This document shows, piece by piece, positions 16,878-26,248 of a DNA stretch of 64,000 nucleotides (positions are counted from its first letter, which is position 1; the number at the start of each line of letters is the position of its first letter). The DNA comes from Frigidibacter albus (GTDB lineage: Bacteria > Pseudomonadota > Alphaproteobacteria > Rhodobacterales > Rhodobacteraceae), in NCBI RefSeq assembly GCF_009908165.1, contig NZ_JAAAUC010000007.1, positions 1 through 64,000 of the forward strand, written 5' to 3'. A program made the position numbers and the translations under genes. A model generated the notes under the pieces. The model was not told the origin of the DNA, did no database searches, and saw only the letters and a program-made list of their open reading frames with translations.

Positions 16878-17780
16878 CTACTTGCGCGGCATCATCTGCG
16901 GATGCGGCACCGGGTCTTTCGCCCGCCAGAAATGCTTGGCGAACACCTCGGCGTAGGAGGCATAGCGGTAGCCGTCATTCTTGGTCAGGTAGAAGTCGCG
17001 CCGCGCGGCATAGACGGCGGGCAGTCGATACCACGTCACCTTGGGATGGGTGTGGTGGACGACATGCAGGTTGTTGTTCAGGAACAGGAAGGCCAGCGGC
17101 CCCCTGTCCTCGACAATCACCGTGCGGCCGCGGGCGCGTTCATGCGCCCGATGCTCCAGAAAGGTGCGGATCTTCAACACCGACAGCGCGGCGTAGACGG
17201 CCAGCAGATAGGCCCAGACCGGCATCGCGGCCACGGCCAGCAGCCAGAGCAGCACCAGCGCCACGCCGCCCAGATGCAGCAGCCAGTCGGTGCGGACCCT
17301 GCTGTCGCCCGCCATGATCGCGCGCCAGTCCCCCCGCAGGAACACCCACGCGCCGATGGCCGGGCCAAGAGCCATCCGACCCAGCAGCGAATTGTTCAGC
17401 CGCAGCAGCTTTTGCGCGGGCCGCGGCAGCCGCTCCCACACTGCCGGGTCGAGGTAGTTGGATTCGGGGTCGTCATAGGGGTCGGTCAGCCGCTCGTCCT
17501 GATGATGCGCAAGGTGGGTGTCGCGGAAGCGGCGGTAGGGGTAGAGGATGCCCAAGGCCGGGAACACCGTCGCATCGCTGGCGGCGGCATTGGCGAAGGG
17601 GTGGCCATGCAGCACCTCATGCTGCAGCGAGGAATGCAGCACGATCGCCAGCACCGTCAGCGCAAAGCCGAGCGGCCCCCACAGATCCCAGGCGAGGGTG
17701 GTGCCCGCCGCCCATGTGGCATAGCAGCCCGCCATCAGCGCCAGCGTCGGCCATTCGATCCCCGTCCTGTCGTCCCGCAC
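16878..17780 (-). CDS. Membrane fatty acid desaturase family protein
   Basis: This roughly 300-residue integral membrane di-iron enzyme has the three histidine boxes HEVLHG, HLAHH and HVVHHTHP, which coordinate two irons in fatty acid desaturases, hydroxylases and carotene-modifying enzymes. Hydrophobic segments surround boxes one and two. The start is uncertain. A GTG at 17780 is the best in-frame candidate (VRDDRTGIEWPTLAL), while longer in-frame extension upstream has poor composition. The substrate could be an acyl chain or another lipid. The gene is 3 bp from the EamA gene downstream. Confidence 0.85.
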   Translation of the reverse strand: MRDDRTGIEWPTLALMAGCYATWAAGTTLAWDLWGPLGFALTVLAIVLHSSLQHEVLHGHPFANAAASDATVFPALGILYPYRRFRDTHLAHHQDERLTDPYDDPESNYLDPAVWERLPRPAQKLLRLNNSLLGRMALGPAIGAWVFLRGDWRAIMAGDSRVRTDWLLHLGGVALVLLWLLAVAAMPVWAYLLAVYAALSVLKIRTFLEHRAHERARGRTVIVEDRGPLAFLFLNNNLHVVHHTHPKVTWYRLPAVYAARRDFYLTKNDGYRYASYAEVFAKHFWRAKDPVPHPQMMPRK

Positions 17781-17927
17781 CTTTTGTCCCCATTGCCAAG
17801 GGGCGTTGCCGCGCCCCGCTGTCCTGCGCGAGTAGAAGCACCCCTTTTGGCGATCTGGCAAGTCCAGTGAACGGGCGCGGCCCGGCCGACCCCAGCCTGG
17901 CCGGCGAATTGCCCGCATCGGTGGCAC

Positions 17928-18458
17928 TCAGCGCGGGCGCAGGCGCTCCAGCGCATAGCCGTTGAAATCCAGCACCTCGCGGGCAGCGGTGTAGAGATCG
18001 CCCCGCGCGGCCGGTTCGCGCGACAGCATCATCCCGAACCGGCCCGAGGGCGTGCCGAGGGCCGCCACCCGGTAATCGGCGTCGATCCACAGCACCCAGA
18101 GCGGCTCACCGCCCAGATCGGGCCGGGTGTTTCCGGCCGACAGGTCGATGCGCCCCGGCCCGACCACGGCGGCGGTTCCGGCAAAGCCCGTGCGCCCGCG
18201 TGGCCCGCAGGCGGCGCCCGAGACCGCAAACCGGCCCGGCGCGGTCAGCCGCCAATCCTCGCGGGTGATGCCGCAGCCGGATGCGCCCGGGGCCGGGAAA
18301 TCCGCCACCACGTGCCAGGGCCCGGCAAAGCGCGCCGGGTCGAACAGTGCCGCCGAGGCGATCATCGCGCCGGGGTCGCGGCTGCCGGGGCCCGGCCCCG
18401 GGGCGGCGCAACCGGCCAGCAGCAGGGCCAGCGCGGCGCGCAGGATCACTCGATGCAT
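17928..18458 (-). CDS. Lipocalin-like lipoprotein
   Basis: This 176-residue protein has a lipoprotein signal peptide with lipobox LLAGC (Cys at about residue 17). A lipocalin-like beta-barrel region follows, with FDPARFAGPWHVVADFPAPG and LWVLWIDADYRVAALGTPSG, as in bacterial Blc-type lipocalins. It would be anchored in the outer or inner membrane and bind a small lipid or other hydrophobic ligand. Its start overlaps the stop of the preceding Cys-rich lipoprotein gene by 13 bp, so both are probably made from one mRNA. Confidence 0.8.
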   Translation of the reverse strand: MHRVILRAALALLLAGCAAPGPGPGSRDPGAMIASAALFDPARFAGPWHVVADFPAPGASGCGITREDWRLTAPGRFAVSGAACGPRGRTGFAGTAAVVGPGRIDLSAGNTRPDLGGEPLWVLWIDADYRVAALGTPSGRFGMMLSREPAARGDLYTAAREVLDFNGYALERLRPR

Positions 18459-19006
18459 TGCGTCACCCTTTGCCCCCGGTCGGTCAGCACCTCATGGCAG
18501 CCGAACAGCGGCTGCAGCGGCGCGCAACTGAGCGAGCGGGCAAGGCAGGCACTGCTGCAATCGCCGGACTTGTTGCAGGACTTCCCGGCATCGCGGGGGG
18601 TGGTGAAGCAGGCATAGATGTTGCGGCCGGTGCCGCGCGAGGCATAGCGCCCGCCGATCTTGGCGCAGGCGGCAGCCGCCGCACTCAGCGCGGGCGGGAT
18701 GACAGGCGCAGGCTCGGGCATGGCGATCTGTGCGGCGGGGTCGGCCGCTGCAGTGTCCGCGGCGGGCTCAATCGTCACCGGCTGTGCGACCTCGGCCGCC
18801 GCTTCCGCCGCTTCCGCCGCGGGCGCAAGAGCAATGCCCGCCTCTGGCAATACAGAGGTCTCGATCACCTCCCCGGCAATCGCGCTGGCCGGCGGTGCAG
18901 AGCCGGCGCCCCCCCGCCCCGGCAGCGACAGCCCGCAGCCGGCCAAGGCCAGAAGCAGCAGCCCGGCAGCAAGCCCTTTGGCGGCAGAGGCAATCGGCAC
19001 CGGCAC
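18446..19006 (-). CDS. Cys-rich lipoprotein of unknown function
   Basis: This 186-residue protein has a lipoprotein signal (LLLLALAGC, Cys at about residue 24). A long Ala/Pro/Glu-rich linker (about 30-108) and a compact C-terminal domain with about seven cysteines (ACAKIGGRYASRGTGRNIYAC and CNKSGDCSSACLARSLSCAP) follow. The even spacing of cysteines suggests disulfide bonds in the periplasm. No family is recognised. It is co-transcribed with, and overlaps, the lipocalin-like gene. Confidence 0.7.
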   Translation of the reverse strand: MPVPIASAAKGLAAGLLLLALAGCGLSLPGRGGAGSAPPASAIAGEVIETSVLPEAGIALAPAAEAAEAAAEVAQPVTIEPAADTAAADPAAQIAMPEPAPVIPPALSAAAAACAKIGGRYASRGTGRNIYACFTTPRDAGKSCNKSGDCSSACLARSLSCAPLQPLFGCHEVLTDRGQRVTQCIE

Positions 19007-19103
19007 TCCTCTCTGACCCCACGGGGCCCGCTATCTTCTGCGCCGAGGCAAGCGCATCCCATGCCCCGGCGCAAGGGCTCATCCGCGCCCCCGGCGCAAG
19101 CGC

Positions 19104-20144
19104 TCAATACGGCATCGGGTGGGCCTTGTGGATCCGGTCGATGGCGGTCAGCAGTTCCGGCGCGAGTTTCAGATCGGCCGCACCGAGCACGCGTTCCAGC
19201 TGCGCCTCGGTCGTGGCGCCGATGATCGGCACCACCGGGAACGGCCGGCCCATCACCCAGGCCACCGCCATCTGCACCGGGTCCAGCCCCTGCACCGCCG
19301 CCAGATCGACATAGGCCGCCACCGCCTCCCAGACCCGCGGCGTGATCCGCCCGCCCAGATCGCCATTGCGCGCGCGGCGCGAGCCTTCGGGGGTGACGTC
19401 GGGCGCGTATTTTCCGCTCAGCAGGCCGGTCGCCAGCGGCGAATAGGCCAGCAGCGTCACCGCCTCGTTCACCCCCAGTTCGGCCATGTCGCCATCATAG
19501 AGCCGGCACAGCAGCGAGTATTCGTTCTGCACCGCCAGCGCCCGGGGGCCGCCGCCAGCCTCCGCCAGCCGCAGCCATTCCGCCATGCCCCACGCGCTCT
19601 CGTTCGACAGGCCAAAGGCGCGGATCTTGCCCTCGGCCTTCAGCTCGGCCAGCGTGCCGAGGCAATCCTGCATGTGCTGGCGCGTTGCCCCGCGGTCCTG
19701 CTTGCTGGCATCAAAGCCCCAGATCTGGCGGAAGTGATAGCTGCCGCGGTTCGGCCAGTGGAACTGGTAGAGGTCGACATAATCGGTGCGCAGCCGGGCC
19801 AGCGAAGCCTCCAGCGCGCGGCGGATCGAGTCCGGCGTGATCGCCTCCCCCTCCCGCGCCTTGCCGCCCTTGCCCGAGATCTTGGTGGCCAGCACCACAT
19901 CGCTGCGCCGCCCGCGCGCGGCGAACCAGCTGCCGATGATCGCCTCGGTATCGCCGATGGTCTCCACCGAGACAGGGTTCACCGGATACATCTCGGCCGT
20001 GTCCCAGAAATCCACCCCGTGATCCAGCGCCATGTCCATCTGCGCCTGGCCGCCGGCTTCATCGGTCTGGGTGCCGAAGGTCATCGTGCCAAGGCAGAGG
20101 GCCGAAACGGAAATGTCACTGTCGCCAAGTTTCATGCGCTTCAT
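19104..20144 (-). CDS. Aldo/keto reductase
   Basis: This 346-residue TIM-barrel oxidoreductase carries the catalytic set Asp/Tyr in DFWDTAEMY (about residues 45-53), Lys in VVLATKISG and His in LYQFHWP. The C-terminal NADP-binding segment is VPIIGATTEAQLERVLGAAD. It resembles the Tas/YhdN-type reductases that reduce aldehydes or ketones with NADPH. The start MKRMKLG is preceded by CGGAG, and an earlier in-frame start in the GC-rich repeat DNA is unlikely. No functional neighbours are evident. Confidence 0.92.
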   Translation of the reverse strand: MKRMKLGDSDISVSALCLGTMTFGTQTDEAGGQAQMDMALDHGVDFWDTAEMYPVNPVSVETIGDTEAIIGSWFAARGRRSDVVLATKISGKGGKAREGEAITPDSIRRALEASLARLRTDYVDLYQFHWPNRGSYHFRQIWGFDASKQDRGATRQHMQDCLGTLAELKAEGKIRAFGLSNESAWGMAEWLRLAEAGGGPRALAVQNEYSLLCRLYDGDMAELGVNEAVTLLAYSPLATGLLSGKYAPDVTPEGSRRARNGDLGGRITPRVWEAVAAYVDLAAVQGLDPVQMAVAWVMGRPFPVVPIIGATTEAQLERVLGAADLKLAPELLTAIDRIHKAHPMPY

Positions 20145-20258
20145 GGGAGTCTCCGGGGATCGGGGCAAGGGATTCGGGGCGGCCAGGGTCGCGCTCCGGC
20201 ACTGGGGGATCGGTAAACCGCCGGGCGTGGACAGGCAAGGCGGGGGGAGCGGCGGCAA

Positions 20259-20504
20259 GGCACCTTCAGAGGGCGGCGCCCGTCCGCGGGTGGGCGCCGT
20301 TACGCAAGTTCCAGGCGCTTTATGGTCCAGCACCTCCCACCGGATTTCCAGGCGATGAGGGTGCAGAAGCGCCCGCCCGAGGGGGGTGATGAGCGACAAG
20401 AAATCCTCCAGTGGAGGATTTGCGCAAAGAACGCCCGGCCCGTGGCCGGGCCGGGAGGCGGGCGCTGCCCGGCGGCGCTGAAGCGCCCCTTCCGGGCAAG
20501 ACGG
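20259..20504 (-). repeat. Type-1 dispersed intergenic repeat, copy D, with inserted module
   Basis: Read on the minus strand this roughly 246-bp element begins TTGCCCGGAAGGGGCGCTTC and ends in the CCACCC...GGACGGGCGC block. It matches copies A, B and C over its ends. Between CAGCGCCCG and CTCGGGCGGGCGCTTCT it carries an extra segment of about 70 nt (20384-20458) absent from A-C and shared with type-2 copy G. It fills much of the 494-bp gap 20145-20638. The remainder of the gap (20145-20258, 20505-20638) shows nothing recognisable. Confidence 0.8.
20384..20458 (-). repeat. Insertable hairpin module inside repeat copy D
   Basis: The module holds a GC hairpin (CCCGGCCC...GGGCCGGG) and a perfect 10-bp inverted repeat with a single central base, AAATCCTCCA / TGGAGGATTT, at 20401-20421. 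The same module occurs at 41112-41186 with matched substitutions that keep pairing. Type-1 copies A-C and type-2 copy F lack it. Confidence 0.7.
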
Positions 20505-20638
20505 GGTAGGCCCCGGTGGTCGCAATGGCTCGGCGCCCGCCGTCGACTGGGACACCGCCGCTGTGGCCCAGCCACGACCCCGCCGATGCCGTTTTCGGGA
20601 TACCCCCCGCCGCGGCGCCCCGCTAGGTTGCCCCCACC

Positions 20639-21865
20639 ATGCGTATGCTGATCACCTTCGCCGCCCTGTTCCTGTCGGTCGTCTTCGTCCAGCTTGGCTC
20701 GGGCGGAGTGGCGCCGCTGGATGCCATCTCAGGGCTGGACCTCGGCTTTTCGGCCGCCGCCGTCGGCACACTTGGCTCCGCGCATTTCCTCGGCTTCTTC
20801 GCGGGCTGCTGGTGGGCACCGCGGCTGATGGGGTCGGTCGGCCATGCCCGCGCCTTTTCCGCCTTCACCGCCATGGGCACCATCGGCATCGCCGCGCACA
20901 TGATGCTGGTCGATCCCTGGGCTTGGGCGGGCCTTCGGATGCTCACCGGGCTGTCGGTCGCGGGCTGCTACACCATCGTCGAGGCCTGGCTGCAGGCATC
21001 CGTCACCAACGAGACCCGGGGCCGGGCGATGGGGGTCTACCGCGTCGTCGATATCGGCGCCTCGCTGGTCAGCCAGCTGATGATCGGCTGGCTGACGCCC
21101 TCGGCCTATGCGTCCTACAACCTGCTGGCGATCCTGTGCTGCGCGGCGCTGCTGCCGATGGCGCTGACCCGCACCGCGCAGCCTGAAACGCCCGCCGCCC
21201 CCCGCCTGCGCCCGATGCTGGCCTGGCGGCTGTCGCCGCTGGCGGCGGTGGCGGTGGTGGTCAGCGGCATCACCGGCGCCGCCTTCCGCTTCGTCGGGCC
21301 GGTCTATGGCTCCAAGGTCGGCCTCGCGCTGGACGAGATCGCGTATTTCCTCGCCATCTACGTGGCCGGGGGTTGGCTGGCGCAGCTGCCGGTCGGCTGG
21401 CTCGCCGACAGGTATGACCGGCGCGCGGTGCTGATCGGCCTGTCGGTCGCGGCAACGGCGGCCTGCGGGCTGACCATCGCCGCGCCCGTCGCCGGGCCGG
21501 GCGCGGTCTACATCGCCGCCGCCGTCTTCGGCTTTGCCACCTTGCCGATCTATTCCGTGGCCGCCGCCCATGCCAACGACTTCGCCGAGAATGCACAGCG
21601 GGTCGAGCTGTCTGCCGCGCTGATGTTCCTCTACGCGCTTGGTGCCATCGCCTCGCCGCTGGCCGCCTCGGCGCTGATCGGCGGCTATGGGCCGGCGTCG
21701 ATGTTCGTGATGCTGGCGGCCAGCCATGTGGCGCTGGTGCTGTTCGGCCTCGCCCGCCGCCGCGCCCGCCCGGCGCCCGGGCCGCGCACTGCCTATGCCT
21801 GGGTGCCGCGCACCTCGTTCCTGATCGGCCGCCTGCTGGGCCGCCCGCCGCGGGATGACGGGTAG
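20639..21865 (+). CDS. MFS transporter
   Basis: This 408-residue major facilitator family protein has twelve hydrophobic segments. The family loop motif is visible as GWLADRYDRRAVLIGLS after segment 8, with a matching region WAPRLMGSVGHARAF after segment 2. It resembles the YcaD-like subgroup of predicted sugar or drug exporters. The substrate is unknown. No clear Shine-Dalgarno precedes the ATG. The SDR gene follows after 82 bp with its own ribosome binding site. Confidence 0.9.
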   Translation: MRMLITFAALFLSVVFVQLGSGGVAPLDAISGLDLGFSAAAVGTLGSAHFLGFFAGCWWAPRLMGSVGHARAFSAFTAMGTIGIAAHMMLVDPWAWAGLRMLTGLSVAGCYTIVEAWLQASVTNETRGRAMGVYRVVDIGASLVSQLMIGWLTPSAYASYNLLAILCCAALLPMALTRTAQPETPAAPRLRPMLAWRLSPLAAVAVVVSGITGAAFRFVGPVYGSKVGLALDEIAYFLAIYVAGGWLAQLPVGWLADRYDRRAVLIGLSVAATAACGLTIAAPVAGPGAVYIAAAVFGFATLPIYSVAAAHANDFAENAQRVELSAALMFLYALGAIASPLAASALIGGYGPASMFVMLAASHVALVLFGLARRRARPAPGPRTAYAWVPRTSFLIGRLLGRPPRDDG

Positions 21866-21947
21866 GCCGCCTGCGGCACCCTGTCCCTTCCGCCCCGGCG
21901 CCGACCTTCCCATCTGTTCAGAAGCATTGAACCGACAGGAGCATCCG

Positions 21948-22700
21948 ATGGATATTCGTTTCGACGGCAAGACGGCGCTGGTCACCGGCGCCGGATCGGG
22001 CATCGGCGCAGCCATTGCCGAAACGCTGGCCCGGGCCGGCGCGGTGGTGGTGGCGGCAGACATCAACCTTGCCCATGCCCAGGCGGTGGCGGATGGCATC
22101 ACCGCGGCGGGCGGGAAGGCCCATGCCACCGGCGGCAATGTCGCCGACCCGGCGGCGGTGAAGGCGATGGTCGAGTTCGCGGTGGCGCAAACCGGCGGCC
22201 TGCATCTGCTGGTCAACAATGCCGGCATCGGCGGGCCCCAGGCGCCGGTGGGCGAAACCCCGCTGGAGGGCTGGAAGCAGGTGATCGACGTCAACCTCAA
22301 CGGCGTCTTCTACGGCCTGCTCTACGGTCTGCCGGCCATCGAGGCCTCGGGCGGCGGGGCGGTGGTCAACATGGCCTCCATCCTTGGCTCGGTGGGCTTT
22401 GCCCATGCCGGCGGCTATGTCGCGGCCAAGCATGGCGTGGTCGGGCTGACCAAGGTCGCGGCAATGGAATATGCGCCCCGCGGCATCCGCATCAACGCCG
22501 TCGGCCCGGCCTTCATCGACACGCCGCTGCTGGACAATCTGCCCGCAGAAGCCAAGGCCGGCCTTGTCGCCCTGCACCCGATCGGCCGGCTGGGCCGCAG
22601 CGAAGAGGTGGCGACGCTGACCGCCTTCCTGCTGTCGGATCAGGCCAGCTTCATCACCGGGTCGTATCATCTGGTCGATGGCGGCTACACGGCGCAATGA
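21948..22700 (+). CDS. Short-chain dehydrogenase/reductase
   Basis: This 250-residue classical SDR has the cofactor motif TGAGSGIG at about residues 13-20, NNAG near 89-92, the catalytic Ser in ASILGSVG, and YVAAK (Tyr-x3-Lys). The C-terminal FITGSYHLVDGGYTAQ is a standard SDR ending. It oxidises or reduces a hydroxy/keto group with NAD(P)(H). The substrate cannot be assigned. The start is preceded by an ACAGGAG sequence. Confidence 0.93.
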   Translation: MDIRFDGKTALVTGAGSGIGAAIAETLARAGAVVVAADINLAHAQAVADGITAAGGKAHATGGNVADPAAVKAMVEFAVAQTGGLHLLVNNAGIGGPQAPVGETPLEGWKQVIDVNLNGVFYGLLYGLPAIEASGGGAVVNMASILGSVGFAHAGGYVAAKHGVVGLTKVAAMEYAPRGIRINAVGPAFIDTPLLDNLPAEAKAGLVALHPIGRLGRSEEVATLTAFLLSDQASFITGSYHLVDGGYTAQ

Positions 22701-22825
22701 CCGCGCGGGGCGGGGCACCGACTGCCCCGCCCCGGACGCCCACCCGAACGCCCACCCGAAACGCCTTGCACCGGCGGCGCCTACCGCCTAGATAGGCGCG
22801 TCATCGAAAGAACGGCCCGGGGTCC

Positions 22826-23194
22826 ATGGAAAACGTCATTCTTACCGTCCACCTTATCCTCGCGCTCCTGCTGATCGGCGTGGTGCTTTTGCAGCGGTCC
22901 GAAGGCGGTGGCCTCGGCATGGGCGGCGGTGGCGGCGGCGGGTCTGGCGTGATGTCCGGCCGGCAGGCGGCCAACGCGCTGTCGAAGCTGACCTGGGTCT
23001 TCGCGGTGGCCTTCATTGCCACCTCGATCACCCTCACCGTGCTGGCGGCGCGTGATGCCTCCTCGGGTTCGGTGGTCGACCAGTTCAATTCCAGCTCGCA
23101 ACCTGCGGATGCTCCGGCAGTCCCGGCCCTGCCGGAAATCGAGCTGCCCCCGCCGGCCTCCGACGCGCCGGCCGCCCCGCCCGCAGCCGACTGA
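22826..23194 (+). CDS. secG: Preprotein translocase subunit SecG
   Basis: This 122-residue inner-membrane protein has two transmembrane helices (VILTVHLILALLLIGVVLLQ and LTWVFAVAFIATSITLTVLA). Between them is the conserved QRSEGGGLGMGGGGGGGSGV loop, the SecG signature. It assists SecYEG in protein export. The Ala/Pro-rich C-terminal extension of about 40 residues is common in this lineage. The next gene is pyrG, a frequent alphaproteobacterial order. Confidence 0.95.
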   Translation: MENVILTVHLILALLLIGVVLLQRSEGGGLGMGGGGGGGSGVMSGRQAANALSKLTWVFAVAFIATSITLTVLAARDASSGSVVDQFNSSSQPADAPAVPALPEIELPPPASDAPAAPPAAD

Positions 23195-23301
23195 CGGCGC
23201 GGCTCCTCCCCTCCCGGATCGCGGCCCTTGCGGCGGCGATCCCGAAACCATCGCAAATCTTGGGACGTTCCGCCGCTGCCTTACAGCATCTAGCGGTGCG
23301 G

Positions 23302-23329
23302 TTGCGGTTTTCCGCGAATCTGTTATATG
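23302..23329 (+). promoter_or_regulatory. Candidate sigma-70-type promoter for pyrG
   Basis: TTGCGG and TATATG are spaced 16 bp apart in the 207-bp gap before pyrG, about 70 bp ahead of its ATG. The stretch is AT-rich compared with its surroundings. This is a visual match only. Confidence 0.4.
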
Positions 23330-23401
23330 TGGATTCCCGTGATGCCTGTTCTGCGGAACCGGCTTTCGACTGGAATTTGAGCTTCACGGGAGCATCCCAC
23401 C

Positions 23402-25045
23402 ATGGCGCGATATATCTTCATCACCGGCGGCGTCGTGTCGTCGCTGGGCAAGGGCTTGGCCTCGGCAGCCCTCGGCGCGCTGTTGCAGGCCCGCGGCTTT
23501 TCGGTTCGCCTGCGCAAGCTCGATCCCTACCTCAACGTCGATCCCGGCACGATGTCGCCCTTCGAGCATGGCGAGGTTTTCGTCACCGATGACGGTGCCG
23601 AAACCGATCTCGACCTTGGCCATTACGAACGCTTCACCGGCGTCTCGGCCCGCAAGACCGATAGCGTCTCTTCGGGCCGCATCTATTCCAACGTGCTGGA
23701 GAAGGAACGCCGCGGCGAGTACCTCGGCAAGACCATCCAGGTGATCCCGCATGTCACCAATGAGATCAAGGACTTCCTCTCGGTCGGCGAGGAGGAGGTC
23801 GATTTCATGCTGTGCGAGATCGGCGGCACCGTCGGCGATATCGAGGGCCTGCCCTTCTTCGAGGCGATCCGCCAGTTCTCGCAGGACAAGCCCCGCGGCC
23901 AGTGCATCTTTGTCCACCTGACGCTGCTGCCCTATGTCACCGCGTCCGGGGAACTCAAGACCAAGCCCACCCAGCACTCGGTCAAGGAACTGCGCGCCAT
24001 CGGCATCGCCCCCGATGTGCTGCTGCTGCGCTCGGAACACCCGATCCCGGCCAAGGAGCGCGAGAAGATCTCGCTGTTCTGCAACGTGCGGAAAGAGGCG
24101 GTCATCGCCGCCCCCGACCTCGCCACCATCTATGAAGCCCCGCTGGCCTATCACCGCGAGGGTTTCGACCAGGCGGTGCTCGATGCCTTCGGCATCTCCC
24201 CCGCCCCGCGCCCCAACCTTGACCGCTGGGAAGACGTGATGGACCGGCTGGTCAATGCCGAAGGCGAGGTCCGCGTTGCCATCGTCGGCAAATACACCCA
24301 GCTTGGCGACGCCTACAAATCCATCGCCGAGGCGCTGACCCATGGCGGCATGGCCAACCGGGTCCGCGTGCGCGCCGAATGGATCGATGCCGAGATCTTC
24401 GAGCGCGAGGATCCGGGCCCCTGGCTGGAAGGCTTCCACGCCATCCTGGTTCCCGGCGGCTTTGGCGAGCGCGGCACCGAAGGCAAGATCCGCGCCGCGC
24501 AATTCGCGCGCACCCGCAAGATCCCCTATCTGGGCATCTGCCTCGGGATGCAGATGGCGGTGATCGAGGCCGCCCGCAACCTCGCCGGCGTCGCCAATGC
24601 CGGATCGGAGGAGTTCGACCATGAGGCCGGCGTCAAGCGCTTCACCCCCGTGGTCTATCATCTGAAGGAATGGGTGCAGGGCAACCACCGGGTCGAGCGC
24701 AAGCTGACCGACGACAAGGGCGGCACCATGCGCCTTGGCGCCTACACCGCCGTGCTCGCCGAAGGATCGAACGTCGCGCGCATCTATGGCGGCACCACCA
24801 TCGAGGAACGCCACCGCCACCGCTATGAGGTGGACATCGAATACCGCGACAAGCTGGAGGAATGCGGCCTCTGGTTCTCGGGCATGAGCCCCGACAACCG
24901 CCTGCCGGAAATCGTCGAGGTCAAGGACCACCCCTGGTTCATCGGCGTGCAGTTCCACCCCGAGCTGAAGTCGAAACCCTTTGCCCCGCATCCGCTGTTT
25001 GCGGACTTTGTGCGCGCGGCGGTGGAAGTGTCGCGGCTGGTCTGA
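23402..25045 (+). CDS. pyrG: CTP synthase
   Basis: This 547-residue enzyme makes CTP from UTP, ATP and glutamine in the last step of pyrimidine nucleotide synthesis. The N-terminal amidoligase domain starts [20 protein letters not shown] and contains [20 protein letters not shown]. The C-terminal class I glutamine amidotransferase has the nucleophile Cys in [10 protein letters not shown] and the HPE motif in [11 protein letters not shown]. The length is normal. A GGGAG ribosome binding site precedes the ATG. Confidence 0.98.
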   Translation: MARYIFITGGVVSSLGKGLASAALGALLQARGFSVRLRKLDPYLNVDPGTMSPFEHGEVFVTDDGAETDLDLGHYERFTGVSARKTDSVSSGRIYSNVLEKERRGEYLGKTIQVIPHVTNEIKDFLSVGEEEVDFMLCEIGGTVGDIEGLPFFEAIRQFSQDKPRGQCIFVHLTLLPYVTASGELKTKPTQHSVKELRAIGIAPDVLLLRSEHPIPAKEREKISLFCNVRKEAVIAAPDLATIYEAPLAYHREGFDQAVLDAFGISPAPRPNLDRWEDVMDRLVNAEGEVRVAIVGKYTQLGDAYKSIAEALTHGGMANRVRVRAEWIDAEIFEREDPGPWLEGFHAILVPGGFGERGTEGKIRAAQFARTRKIPYLGICLGMQMAVIEAARNLAGVANAGSEEFDHEAGVKRFTPVVYHLKEWVQGNHRVERKLTDDKGGTMRLGAYTAVLAEGSNVARIYGGTTIEERHRHRYEVDIEYRDKLEECGLWFSGMSPDNRLPEIVEVKDHPWFIGVQFHPELKSKPFAPHPLFADFVRAAVEVSRLV

Positions 25046-25144
25046 GGGGCGTCCCGGCCCGGGCAACGCCTTGGCCGGGCTAACCCCCTAGGCAGGGCCG
25101 GTATTTCCGGGCACAGTCCGGCCATCCATTGCGCGGGAAGCCGA

Positions 25145-26029
25145 ATGACCTGGGACGTCGTTGCCACCATCCGGGCGCCAGAGCCCTATGTGCGCCGGTT
25201 CATCGACTGCTACCGCCAGCTTGGCGCGGCCAGGATCCACATCTTCTATGACGATCCGGACTTCGCCTATGCCATCCCGGGCGACGATCTGGCGCTGACC
25301 CTCTGCGATGACGGCTACTGGAACGGCCTGCGCCCCCGCGCCATCGAGATGCGCCAGACCCACAACGCCACCCGCGCGGCGGCGCAATCGACAGCCGAGT
25401 GGCTGATCCACTGCGATGTCGACGAGCATCTGCACGCCCCCCGCCCGGTCAGCGACATCCTCGCCGAGGCCCCCGCCAGCTGCGCCTGCCTCGTCGCCCT
25501 GCCCTATGAGGCGATCTACGCGGCCCGCCCCGCCTCGGTCCCCGAGATCTTCGCCACACCCTGGTTCAAGTCGACCTCGGGCGGCTGGGGCACGGCATCG
25601 GAGTTCTGGGCCGGGGTCTACGGCGATCTGCACCAGTTCAGCGCGGCGGGCTTCTGGGGCCACCGCGTCGGCAAATCCTTCATCCGGCTCAGCGGCCTGC
25701 CGCCCGGCCACCCGATGCCGATCCACATGCCCTCGGGCGAGGCGTTCCGCAGCATGGGCACAGCCAAGTCCAAGGCGCTGCGCCTCTTGCATTTCGACGC
25801 GCTGCTGCCCGCGGACTGGCTGCAAAAGCACGGCGACCGGGCGACCCGGAAGGTCCGCACCAAGTGGCTGGGCGAAAAGCGCAAGCTCTTTGCGCAACAT
25901 GTCCACGACACCTTCACCGCCGGCGGCGAACCCGCGGCGCTGGAGCTCTACGACCGCCTGTTCGTGGTGCCCGGGCCGATGCTGGAGAAGGGGTTGGCGA
26001 AGGGGGTTGTGGCGCGGGTGGGTGCCTGA
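25145..26029 (+). CDS. Glycosyltransferase family 2-like protein
   Basis: This 294-residue protein begins MTWDVVATIRAPEPYVRRFI and has the metal/nucleotide-sugar motif CDVDEH near residue 90, as in the Glyco_tranf_2_4 group of Rhodobacterales glycosyltransferases. No transmembrane segment is seen, so it is probably cytoplasmic or peripheral to the membrane. It would add a sugar to an unidentified acceptor such as a surface polysaccharide. The gene stands alone with repeat DNA downstream. Confidence 0.8.
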   Translation: MTWDVVATIRAPEPYVRRFIDCYRQLGAARIHIFYDDPDFAYAIPGDDLALTLCDDGYWNGLRPRAIEMRQTHNATRAAAQSTAEWLIHCDVDEHLHAPRPVSDILAEAPASCACLVALPYEAIYAARPASVPEIFATPWFKSTSGGWGTASEFWAGVYGDLHQFSAAGFWGHRVGKSFIRLSGLPPGHPMPIHMPSGEAFRSMGTAKSKALRLLHFDALLPADWLQKHGDRATRKVRTKWLGEKRKLFAQHVHDTFTAGGEPAALELYDRLFVVPGPMLEKGLAKGVVARVGA

Positions 26030-26050
26030 AACGAAACGCTCCTGCCCACA

Positions 26051-26177
26051 CCACCAGAGGGCAGCGCCCGTCCGCCGGGTGGGCGAGCAACGGCAGGTCT
26101 AGAACGCCCGGCGCGTGGCCGGGCCGGGAAGCGGGCGCTGCCCGGCGGCGCTGAAGCGCCTTGTCCCGGGCAAGGAA
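26051..26177 (-). repeat. Type-1 dispersed intergenic repeat, copy E (mosaic, shortened)
   Basis: On the minus strand this copy starts TTGCCCGGGACAAGGCGCTT and keeps CGCCGGGCAGCGCCCG. It then enters the GC-hairpin half of the inserted module (CCCGGCCCGGCCACG) and jumps directly to GCTCGCCCACCCGGCGGACG. It therefore combines the start of copy D's module with the distal end of copies A-C, with the middle deleted. It lies in the 457-bp gap 26030-26486 beside type-2 copy F. Confidence 0.7.
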
Positions 26178-26248
26178 GGTGAGGCGTGAATGGTCGCCCC
26201 ACCACATCCCGGTCGAGCCGGATCGACATCGCCACCTTCGGTTTTCGG

